This document shows, one piece after another, positions 47,101 to 64,000 of a DNA stretch of 64,000 nucleotides. Position numbers and translations under genes: made by a program. Each line of letters opens with the position of its first letter. Position 1 is the stretch's first letter. Source of the stretch: Centrapalus pauciflorus (Eukaryota > Streptophyta > Magnoliopsida > Asterales > Asteraceae); NCBI GenBank assembly GCA_020465985.1, contig JAANYP010004261.1, forward strand, positions 75,001 through 139,000, read 5' to 3'. The notes beneath the pieces are model-generated. The model had not been told where the DNA came from. It saw only the letters and a list, made by a program, of their open reading frames with translations, and searched no databases.

Positions 47101-47644
47101 ATTATAAAGCTGGTTGCAACGTTGTGTTATTTCGATGTAAATGGTTTAACACCAGCAATACTCAGCATACTCAACGTTGTGTCGTTAGGAATAACATAAC
47201 TAGTTTTCTACCCAGCATGAGTGGTATAAAGACGAACAATATATTCTCGCGACCCAAGCAAAACAAGTTTTTTACCTTGAAGACCCCTCTAGAAACCATC
47301 ATTGGAGGGTCGTCCAAGAGGTGAATCATCGAAAGATTTGGGACCGAGATATCATTGTGGATAATAATGAAAATGATGTTATAAACAACAACAATTCATC
47401 TAATCTTACATTGTCTGCTGATTTGGATAATTTAACTTATACAAGCTTGAGGGGAGATGGTCAAGCAATGGAAGATACTGAAGTCGATATTATTCATGTT
47501 AATCCTACTCATGCTCATGACGATGCCGATTTTATTGACGATGCTGATAATGATGTTGACGTTGTTGATAATTCTGACAGTGATAATTTGGAGTCTGACA
47601 ATGAGTGTGAAATACGTTATTGTTCCAGTGATGAATCTGATTGA
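44117..47644 (+). pseudogene. CACTA TnpD-type transposase (Transposase_21)
   Basis: Start MTIDKSWTTCRNRNSDEF opens a transposase-associated N-terminal domain with CRCPCEKCDNHK and HIHRWGF. The Transposase_21 (tnp2) region follows: DWLSSLDFLAKMSHMKVLNKWTD region, CPICGESRW, WHATGQC, HPVDGKSWKNFDESYPDFA, ACPTCNEDT and HNLDVMHIEKNVCESLLGTLL. After a TAA at 46205-46207, which replaces one codon, comes DUF4218 (PVYMRWMYPFERYMKKLKNYVRNKARPEGS). Predicted introns: 46654-46730 and 46798-46871. A frameshift at about 47200-47215 precedes the last stretch (VFYLEDPSRNHHWRVVQEVNHR), which ends in an acidic Asp/Asn-rich tail and TGA at 47644. About 1120 codons, a usual size. Only two lesions. Confidence 0.92.
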
Positions 47645-47776
47645 TTTGAAGTTGTAATTTGTAAAGACATTAATTAGTTATAATATGTTTATTGAGTTGT
47701 TTTTTCAATATGTTTATTGAACTGCCAACATACACTAATGTTTGTTTTGTAGGTTATACTTCTAATATTTTTACAG
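47645..47776. other. Spacer between the two CACTA genes
   Basis: 132 bp, AT-rich. It ends in a pyrimidine-rich acceptor-like tttttacag. Whether the second gene has its own promoter or is spliced from the TnpD transcript, as TnpA/TnpD of En are, cannot be told. Confidence 0.5.
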
Positions 47777-55246
<7,470 letters not shown>

Positions 55247-55429
55247 TTTATATTATGTAATGTTTTTTTAATTGTAAATGCTTATTTGATAACTTTTGTA
55301 ACTATTGTTGGTTTGAAATATATTATATTTGAGTTTGTTGGAAAATATCAAATTGTAAATGCAGCGAACAGGTTTCTATAACCCGATTGGGGGCCAAAAA
55401 AAACAGCCAAAATTTGTGCATTTTATGTC

Positions 55430-55969
55430 ACTTTTTGCGACGACATTTTGGCCTTTTGCGGCGACATGTCGTCGCTAAAGCCCTATTTCTGTGCATTTTA
55501 TGTCACTTTTTGCGACGACATTTTGGCCTTTTGCGGCAACATGTCGTCGCTAAAGCCCTATTTCTGTGCATTTTATGTCACTTTTTGCAACGACATTTTG
55601 ACTTTTTGCGGCGACATGTCGTCGCAAAAAGTCAAAATGTCGTCGCAAAAAGTCAAAATGTCGTCGCAGAATGTCCCCTTTAGCGGCGACATTGTCATCG
55701 CAAAAGGTTTTGATTTTAATTTTGATTTAATTTTCATAAAACTTTTTGCGACGACTTTGTCGTCGCAAAAAGTGATGACGTGTCAAGCCGATATTGCTGG
55801 AAACTGTCGTCGCAAAAGGGCCCAAATGTCGTCGCAAAAGATGTTTAGCTACGAGGCTACAGCGACGACCTTTTTGCGACGACATGTCGCCGCAATAGGT
55901 CTTCTGCGACGACATTATCACTTTTAGCGACGACATATGTCGCCGCAAAAAGGTGATTTTCTTGTAGTG
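55430..55969. repeat. Right subterminal repeats and terminus of the large CACTA
   Basis: About twenty gcgacgacat/gcggcgacat units in both orientations, including three ~75-bp head-to-tail units with tgtgcattttatgtcac. The element ends CTTGTAGTG at 55969. Peptides read through here are repeats of repeats and are not genes. Confidence 0.9.
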
Positions 55970-55972
55970 AAT

Positions 55973-56926
55973 GAAGCCCGGTTAAAAAGGGTAATAAAGC
56001 CCGGTTTTGTTACCTAGCTTAACCGGGTTACATTTGGGTTAGTGAGACAAAAAAAAAACCAGGTTGCTTACTAATTAATCGGGTCCAATTGTTCTTCATT
56101 TTATCAAATATTTTCTTGCTTTTCTAGTATTTCAAGCTCCAACCAGCAATGGTAAAATTTACTTGATGCAACTATTTCCACATGAATAATTTCATCAATC
56201 TAAGGTTCATTAAATAGTGGTTAATAAAGCAATTCACCTCCAAAGTACAACAACTCTAATCATTCTTTTTACATGTACAGGTCAAAAACACAAATTACCT
56301 TTAAGAGAATAATGTCCCCTTTTACGCACTAGTTATGTACTTCATGATGGGTCAGAATGTGAGTATAGATCCACAAATAAATCCTAAAGAAATCAAGGGA
56401 AAACCCAAACCTTACCATCACAAACATGAAAGACTTGCAGTTCCACACAAAAATCGAAAAGGAATTGAGTGAGATAGAGACATACCTGATAGCTAGATCG
56501 AGGGTGAGATCCGGTAACCAGATGTGTTTCTGCAAAACCTACAAACGAGAGAGAGTGTGAGTGAGAGAGATGAAGATGAGATATATGGTGAGAGATCGTG
56601 AGGTGGAGAAAGATGAAGAATAGTGGTGGGGGGTGGTGATCTGGTAGGTAGGAGATGGGAGGATGCTGATGCATTTTCTATCTAGGGTTAATTGGAAGCG
56701 GGAGGGTTTGGGAGTCAAGAGCGGAAGCTGAAAAATTGGGGAGGGAAGAACTGAAGTCCAAACAAGCCCGGAAGTTTTATATATAAATCGGGTTTGAATC
56801 TAGAAAAAAACACGGGATCAATAAAGTACGGTTATTTATAATCAGCCAATATAACCCGGGTTTTTAAGAGTTTTTCATAAACGACAACTTTATTTGGAGG
56901 GCTTCTTTACACTTTTTGTAGTAGTG
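55973..56926. repeat. Right part of the outer CACTA element, copy 1
   Basis: Contains agcccggtt subterminal motifs. Compared with 62218-63261 it lacks 91 bp between two ttttgttacctggcttaa repeats. The minus-strand 93-codon ORF (56393-56674) is His/Ser-rich and looks like transcribed leader sequence. Confidence 0.8.
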
Positions 56927-57688
56927 GTACCGACCCGTCCCGATTTCCCGACTTCCAAATTAACGAAAATACGAGACCGGGTACCGTACCAAGTTGTGAT
57001 ATTCGGGATCGGTACTAGTACCGTATTCGGTATCGGAAAACCAGTACTAGTCCCGTTTGGCACCATTGTTCGATATATAACATATAATGCATGACGTACA
57101 ATGCTAAAAAAAATTGGTAACAATTCTTATATCAATTAGTAACAATTTTTATAATGTTATAAACGTTGAAATTAAAAATAAAACACAAAAAACCCTGAAG
57201 AAAAAAATTAGCAACGGTTTTATCTAACCGATGACAGTTTCATAAGTGTTAAAATGATTGTTTGCCATGATTAATGAGAATTATGAATTTAAAATGGGGT
57301 TTGCATATAATTAGGAGTTAGGAAATGATATGGATTGAATTAAAAATTTTAAAAACATGATTATTTATATCCTCAACTCGGTACCGGGAATTTCCGAATT
57401 AAACTAGTCCCGACTCCCGTTTTCCCAATTCCCGATTTAAATCATATTTGGATCCCGAGTACCGTACCATCTTTGGCATACATTTGTTTGCATACTTATA
57501 TAGGCATACATATATAAGAGGCGTTTGATCCCATTAAATGGAATCACTTAAGCTTAGATTTTTCCTCTCATTTTTTTTTTCTTTTTTTTGCATTTTTAAT
57601 AACATTTAAAACTATCATTAGTTATATAGCTTATAATTTTGATTCTATTTTATTTCTTGATACCTGACAACACCTAAATGAATGTAAT
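56927..57688. other. Right flank of the outer CACTA: GGTACCG-rich sequence
   Basis: Contains repeated ggtaccg, atcggta and tcccgat motifs at 56930-57070 and again at 57375-57470, separated by AT-rich sequence. Not related to the P450. Repeated at 63262-64000. No gene seen. Confidence 0.6.

Positions 57689-57767
<79 letters not shown>
57689..57767. repeat. (AC)n(AT)n compound microsatellite
   Basis: About 20 bp of AC repeats followed by about 58 bp of AT repeats, abutting a transposon-like end (agagggagaggatc). Confidence 0.95.
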
Positions 57768-57772
<5 letters not shown>

Positions 57773-59939
57773 GGAGAGGATCTTTTAAGAACCTCAAAAA
57801 TGGTAAGAACTTAGGAACCTTTTAGAGTCGTTGGATCAAAATGGTATTTTTGGAAAAAAAAAATGTTATATTTCTCTCTCCACCTTTTTATTGTATGCGT
57901 CCCTTTTTCACTTTCTCTCTCTTATTTTTTTTTTTCATTTTCATTTTCTCCTTCCTTTATGAAAATTGATTTTAATAATAAAAAAATCTTTTTATAAAAA
58001 AAATATTTTTTTCTATATAAAAAATTATGTAATTGCTAAAAAATTAACGTATTCTATATAGAAATATTATGTGTCTATATAGAATGCTATATAATTCTAT
58101 ATCTTTTATGTAGATTAACATTACTATTCATAATCTATGTGGAATGTTATGTTTCTTATATATTTCATATATTTTTATGTTTATTATACATTTCTAAATC
58201 TTTTTATGTAAATTAACATTACTATTCAATGCGTTTTTTGTATATTTTATATCAGTTGCATACCAAGTGTTTGATAAAATGTCTAAATGAAATCTTTTTT
58301 TTTTGTTTCAATGTGTTTTTGGTATATTTTATCATGGAATCTACGTAGAATATATGATACTTGACATTCTACACGACATTCTACGTAGATTGCATGTCAT
58401 TCTACGTAGATTGCATGACATTCTACGTAGATTGTACATAGAATTATGTTCGTCGATACTCTACATAGAATATGACAAATTAATTTTCCATGTTTTATGA
58501 AGATTATTTGTAAGATATTAAATTTATAATGAATCTAATAGTTATTAGATGTTTTACATGATAATCTACGTAGATTACATGATAATGTACATAGAATATA
58601 ATACAAGACTACTGGTAAAATCACACATAACCTATGTAGAACGTTATGTTTCTTATATATTTAATATATTTTTAAGTTTCTTATACACTTCTATATCTTT
58701 TTATGTAGATTAACATTACTATTCAATGTCTTTTCGGTATATTTTATATCAGTTGCATACCAAGTGTTTGATAAAATGTCTAAATGAAATCTTTTTTTGT
58801 TTCAATTTGTTTTTGATATGTTTTATCATGTAATATACGTAAAAATATATTATACTTGACATTCTACACGACATTCTACGTAGATTGTACATAGAATATG
58901 TTCGTCGATACTCTACATAAAATATGACAGATTCATTTTCCATGTTTATCATGAAGATTATTTGTAAAATATTAGATTTATAATGAATGTAATAGTTATT
59001 AGATGTTTTAGATGTTAATATACGTAGATTACATGATAATCTACATAGAATATAATACAAGACTACTTGTAAAAAACAACACATAATCTATGTAAAATGT
59101 TATGTTTCTTATATGTTTAATATATTTTTATGTTTCTTATACATTTCTATATATTTTTATGTAGATTAACATTACTATTCAGTATGTTTTTGGTATATTT
59201 TATATCAGTTGTATACCAAGTGTTTGATAAAATGTCTAAATGAAATCTTTTTTTTTTGTTTCAATGTCTTTTTGGTATATTTTATCATGTAATCTACATA
59301 GAATATATGATACTTGACATTCTACACGACATTCTACGTAGATTGCATGCATGCCATTCTACGTAGATTGCATGACATTCTACGTAGATTGTACATAGAA
59401 TATGTTTGTCGATACTCTACATAAAATATGACAGATTCATTTTACGTGTTTTATAATGAAGATTATTTGTAAGATTTTAGATTTATAATGAATGTAATAG
59501 TTATTAGATGTTCTAAATGATAATCTACGTAGATTAAATGATAATCTACGTAGATTACTTGATAATCTACATAGAATATAATATAAGACTACTTGTAAAA
59601 AATCACACATAATCTATGTAGAATATTATGTTTCTTATATATTTCATATATTTTATGTTTCTTATACATCTCTATATCTTTTTATGTAGATTAACATTAC
59701 TATTCAATGTCTTTTTGGTATGTTTTATATCAGTTGCATACCAAGTGTTTGATAAAATGTCTAAATGAAATATTCTTTTTTTGTTTCAATGTGTTTTTGA
59801 TATATATTTTATCATCTAATCTACGTAGAATATATGATAATTGACATTCTACACGACATTCTACGTAGATTGAATGCCATTCTACGTAGATTGCATGTCA
59901 TTCTACGTAAATTGCATGACATTCTACGTAGATCGTTCA
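57768..59939. repeat. Truncated transposon-like sequence with ~0.5-kb tandem repeats
   Basis: Opens with agagggagaggatc...taagaacc...cgttggatc directly after (AT)n, the look of a MULE-type end. No mirror end is found. From about 58100 the unit starting ttatgtagattaacattactattcaatg recurs at 58204, 58701, 59157 and 59682 (spacing 497, 456 and 525 bp). Within each unit attctacgtagattgcatg is itself repeated, around the palindrome CTACGTAG. The short ORFs here are not credible. Confidence 0.75.
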
Positions 59940-59965
59940 TAGAATATGTTCGTTAACATATTCTA
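59940..59965. repeat. Hairpin at the tandem-duplication junction
   Basis: TAGAATATGTT, four bases, AACATATTCTA: perfect 11-bp inverted arms exactly where copy 1 ends and copy 2 begins (atcgagggg). Confidence 0.85.
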
Positions 59966-60194
59966 TCGAGGGGGTACGAACGTCCGGATGACATCCGAAA
60001 TTCCCCTCCCGAACAAATAGAAATTGATGAGTGGCACAAGTATTGTGACTACTTTATGCAAGAGGGAACCATGCATCGAGGAGTTGTAAATGCCGCAAAT
60101 AGAGCCAAACAACTCTATCCAAGTTATCATGGATCCCAAGCATACGTTCAAATACAAGATCGTCGTGTAAGTCACTTTATCTCTAAATGATAGT

Positions 60195-60288
<94 letters not shown>

Positions 60289-61513
60289 TACTTGCTATGC
60301 ATAGACTTGATATGTATTCTTGATAATTTGTATAGACTTGATATGCATAAATGATGGTTGTTATATACAATTACATATAGTTGGTAAGATACTTGATAAT
60401 TTGGTAATATATGGACTTGTTGTAATATTAGTTGGCAAAAGGTATTATTATGATGGTGATATGTATTCTTGATAATTTGTATAGACTTGATACGTATATA
60501 TATAGTTAGTAAGTTGGTATAAAATTGGTATGTATTCTTTAGCGATGATATATATACTTTAGCGACGAGATGGTGATATGTATTCTTGATGGTTGTATAG
60601 ACTTTTGTATAGACTTGATATGCAACAATGATGGTTGTTATATACTTGATATGCATTAATGATGGTTGTATAGATTTGATATGCATAGACTTGATATGTA
60701 TTCTTGATAATTTGTATAGACTTGATATGCATAAATGATGGTTGTTCTATACAATTACATATAGTTGGTAAGAGACTTGATAATTTGGTAATATATAGAC
60801 TTGATATGTATATATATAGTTAGTAAGTTGGTATAAAAATGGTATGTATTCTTTAGCGATGACATATAGAGTTATTGTAATATTAGTTGGTAATTTATAC
60901 ACGTTAATATTTGATATATATGTTTTTATTTACATATATATTAAATGTGTTACAGTACGACCCTACGACGGGTCAATTTCCTAGTATCATCGACCAGTTT
61001 GGTGATATGCATCGTCGGAACAACGTTTTCGCCAATGACATTGCCGCACGACAATATGTAAGTAATTGTTTTACTTAAATGCATGAAATTGTATATAAAA
61101 ATTTTCTTTTAGTGTTTATTATGAAATATATATAATATCGAAATTTTTTTGTAATTATACAACATGAGATGGAGCAGCTTCGGAATAGTCAAGCCGGAAG
61201 TTCGAATCCGATGACCGAAGAACAGATATTGTCTCAAGTGTTGGGAGAACGCCGAGGTCATAATCGAGGAATTGGGAGAAAGTTACCAGGAAGTTTTTCG
61301 AGTTCAAAGTCTCAATCACAACCGGAAACGTATTCAAAAGCCGAAGTTGATAAACTAGTTTCTCGACAAACAAAAAAGCAACAAAAACTAATGGCTCGAC
61401 AAGAACTTTTATACAATGCGTTAAGAGCCGCGAATATAGACGTTCCTGGTTATGACGAAGACTCAGAAGATGACGAAAACGAGGAAAACGACGAAGACGA
61501 AGATGATTATTAG
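59965..61513 (+). pseudogene. TnpA-position gene, duplicated 3' part
   Basis: Exon 3 end (59965-60166), exon 4 (60956-61057) and exon 5 (61163-61513) are copies of those at 48386-55246. The 5' half is missing. One G is lost from the run of six near the start, and the acceptor before exon 5 is aa instead of ag (ttatacaacatgag), so exon 5 could not be spliced normally. One amino-acid change in exon 5 (A to S near the coiled coil). Not functional. Confidence 0.9.
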
Positions 61514-61689
61514 TTTATATTATGTAATGTTTTTGTAATTGTAAATGCTTATTTGATAACTTTTGTAACTATTGTTGGTTTGAAATATATTATATTTGAG
61601 TTTGTTGGAAAATATCAAATTGTAAATGCAGCGAACAGGTTTCTATAACCCGATTGGGGGCCAAAAAAATAGCCAAAATTTGTGCATTT

Positions 61690-62214
61690 TATGTCACTTT
61701 TTGCGACGACATTTTGGCCTTTTGCGGCGACATGTCGTCACTAAAGCCCTATTTCTGTGCATTTTATGTCACTTTTTGCGACGACATTTTGGCCTTTTGC
61801 GGCGACATGTCGTCGCTAAAGCCCTATTTCTGTGCATTTTATGTCACTTTTTGCGGCGACATGTCGTCGCAAAAAGTCAAAATGTCGTCGCAAAAAGTCA
61901 AAATGTCGTCGCAGAATGTCCCCTTTAGCGGCGACATTGTCGTCGCAAAAGGTTTTGATTTTAATTTTGATTTAATTTTCATAAAACTTTTTGCGACGAC
62001 TTTGTCGTCGCAAAAAGTGATGACGTGTCAAGCCGATATTGCTGGAAACCGTCGTCGCAAAAGGGCCCAAATGTCGTCGCAAAAGATGTTTAGCTACGAG
62101 GCTACAGCGACGACCTTTTTGCGACGACATGTCGCCGCAATAGGTCTTTTGCGACGACATTATCACTTTTAGCGACGACATATGTCGCCGCAAAAAGGTG
62201 ATTTTCTTGTAGTG
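61690..62214. repeat. Large CACTA right subterminal region, copy 2
   Basis: Same gcgacgacat arrays as 55430-55969, with one partial unit lost. Ends CTTGTAGTG at 62214 followed by aat. Confidence 0.9.
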
Positions 62215-63261
62215 AATGAAGCCCGGTTAAAAAGGGTAATAAAGCCCGGTTTTGTTACCTGGCTTAAAGAGGGGGCAGCTTGATTATAAATTAGATATAG
62301 CCCGGTTATTTAATCGGGTCCAAATCTAAATAAAGTCCGGTTTTGTTACCTGGCTTAACCGGGTTACATTTGGGTTAGTAAGACAAAAAAAAAACGAGGT
62401 TGCTTACTAATTAATCGGGTCCAATTGTTCTTCATTTTATCAAATATTTTCTTGCTTTTCTAGTATTTCAAGCTCCAACCAGCAATGGTAAAATTTACTT
62501 GATGCAACTATTTCCACATGAATAATTTCATCAATCAAGGTTCATTAAATAGTGGTTAATAAAGCAATTCACCTCCAAAGTACAACAACTCTAATCATTC
62601 TTTTTACATGTACAGGTCAAAAACACAAATTACCTTTAAGAGAATAATGTCCACTTTTACGCACTAGTTATGTACTTCATGATGGGTCAGAATGTGAGTA
62701 TAGATCCACAAATAAATCCTAAAGAAATCAAGGGAAAACCCAAACCTTACCATCACAAACATGAAAGACTTGCAGTTCCACACAAAAATCGAAAAGGAAT
62801 TGAGTGAGATAGAGACATACCTGATAGCTAGATCGAGGGTGAGATCCGGTAACCAGATGTGTTTCTGCAAAACCTACAAACGAGAGAGAGTGTGAGTGAG
62901 AGAGATGAAGATGAGATATATGGTGAGAGATCGTGAGGTGGAGAAAGATGAAGAATAGTGGTGGGGGGTGGTGATCTGGTAGGTAGGAGATGGGAGGATG
63001 CTGATGCATTTTCTATCTAGGGTTAATTGGAAGCGGGAGGGTTTGGGAGTCAAGAGCGGAAGCTGAAAAATTGGGGAGGGAAGAACTGAAGTCCAAACAA
63101 GCCCGGAAGTTTTATATATAAATCGGGTTTGAATCTAGAAAAAAACACGGGATCAATAAAGTACGGTTATTTATAATCAGCCAATATAACCCGGGTTTTT
63201 AAGAGTTTTTCATAAACGACAACTTTATTTGGAGGGCTTCTTTACACTTTTTGTAGTAGTG
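62215..63261. repeat. Outer CACTA right part, copy 2
   Basis: Includes the 91 bp lacking in copy 1 (about 62267-62357, with an extra agcccggttatttaatcggg). Ends GTAGTAGTG at 63261 with gta following. Confidence 0.88.
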
Positions 63262-64000
63262 GTACCGACCCGTCCCGATTTCCCGACTTCCAAATTAACG
63301 AAAATACGAGACCGGGTACCGTACCAAGTTGTGATATTCGGGATCGGTACTAGTACCGTATTCGGTATCGGAAAACCAGTACTAGTCCCGTTTGGCACCA
63401 TTGTTCGATATATAACATATAATGCATGACGTACAATGCTAAAAAAAATTGGTAACAATTCTTATATCAATTAGTAACAATTTTTATAATGTTATAAACG
63501 TTGAAATTAAAAATAAAACACAAAAAACCCTGAAGAAAAAAATTAGCAACGGTTTTATCTAACCGATGACAGTTTCATAAGTGTTAAAATGATTGTTTGC
63601 CATGATTAATGAGAATTATGAATTTAAAATGGGGTTTGCATATAATTAGGAGTTAGGAAATGATATGGATTGAATTAAAAATTTTAAAAACATGATTATT
63701 TATATCCTCAACTCGGTACCGGGAATTTCCGAATTAAACTAGTCCCGACTCCCGTTTTCCCAATTCCCGATTTAAATCATATTTGGATCCCGAGTACCGT
63801 ACCATCTTTGGCATACATTTGTTTGCATACTTATATAGGCATACATATATAAGAGGCGTTTGATCCCATTAAATGGAATCACTTAAGCTTAGATTTTTCC
63901 TCTCATTTTTTTTTTCTTTTTTTTGCATTTTTAATAACATTTAAAACTATCATTAGTTATATAGCTTATAATTTTGATTCTATTTTATTTCTTGATACCT
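63262..64000. other. GGTACCG-rich flank, copy 2
   Basis: Copy of 56927-57664, cut by the window end. No gene seen. Confidence 0.85.

Larger units (their letters stand above)
59965..64000. repeat. Tandem duplication, copy 2 (no MULE), cut by the window end
   Basis: Matches 48386-48633 and then 53990-57664 in order. The intron microsatellite is uninterrupted (60198-60284). It contains exon fragments of the TnpA-position gene, the CACTA ends (62214 and 63261) and the GGTACCG-rich flank. Confidence 0.93.

Noticed and set aside
55387..55927. ORFs of 98-172 aa with repeated peptide units (also 61626-62172)
   Set aside because: They run through CACTA subterminal repeats. The repeat lengths explain the open frames, and overlapping frames are equally open.
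55430..55969. Regularly spaced repeats resembling a CRISPR array
   Set aside because: Units are short, in both orientations and partly palindromic, in a eukaryotic transposon end. No cas genes.
56393..56674. His-rich 93-aa protein in the outer CACTA (copy at 62728-63009)
   Set aside because: The composition follows GA/CT-rich leader-like DNA. It is identical in the duplicate only because the duplication is recent.

Overview
This is plant nuclear DNA made almost entirely of nested transposable elements. Ty1/copia and Ty3/gypsy retrotransposons, CACTA and Mutator-like (MULE) DNA transposons, plant-type introns and a decayed cytochrome P450 of the CYP82 type all point to a eudicot. The GACTCGnCGAGTC-rich LTRs and the extra gene downstream of the copia pol remind me of Asteraceae (lettuce/chrysanthemum relatives); that is recall, not proof. 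No intact host gene was found.

Left part (1-38885): a four-level nest, each inner insertion proven by an exact 5-bp target-site duplication (TSD). Gypsy A (chromovirus, + strand, internally deleted) runs from the window edge to 38885. Its integrase gene is split by a Sirevirus-like copia element (1937-35912, TSD gaagc). The 5' LTR of that copia is split by gypsy B (chromovirus, - strand, 2334-25576, TSD taaaa). The integrase of B is split by Athila-type element C (- strand, 5224-19333, TSD gataa). All their genes are broken by stops or frameshifts. C carries two tandem, diverged env-position ORFs. Each is preceded by a PPT-like box, a GC palindrome shared with the LTR, and a predicted 5'-leader intron ending exactly at the ATG. 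The copia carries a further ~2.7 kb coding region between pol and the 3' LTR.

Middle (38886-41865): AT-rich sequence without genes, then a CYP82-like P450 pseudogene (- strand) that ends at a transposon insertion.

Right part (41866-64000): a small CACTA element (TIR CACTACTACAAA, TSD gta) holds a large CACTA element (TSD aat) with a TnpD-type transposase (one stop, one frameshift) and an apparently intact five-exon Transposase_24-like (TnpA-position) gene. Intron 3 of that gene holds a 5.17-kb MULE whose FAR1-type transposase gene (three coding exons) reads open throughout. The segment from ~48386 onward was then tandemly duplicated. The second copy starts at ~59965 and runs off the window. 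It lacks the MULE, so it serves as the empty site. The relative order is small CACTA, large CACTA, tandem duplication, then MULE. A ~213-nt imperfect foldback lies in the TnpD leader.

All exon boundaries, TSDs and repeats were read by eye; no similarity search was run.
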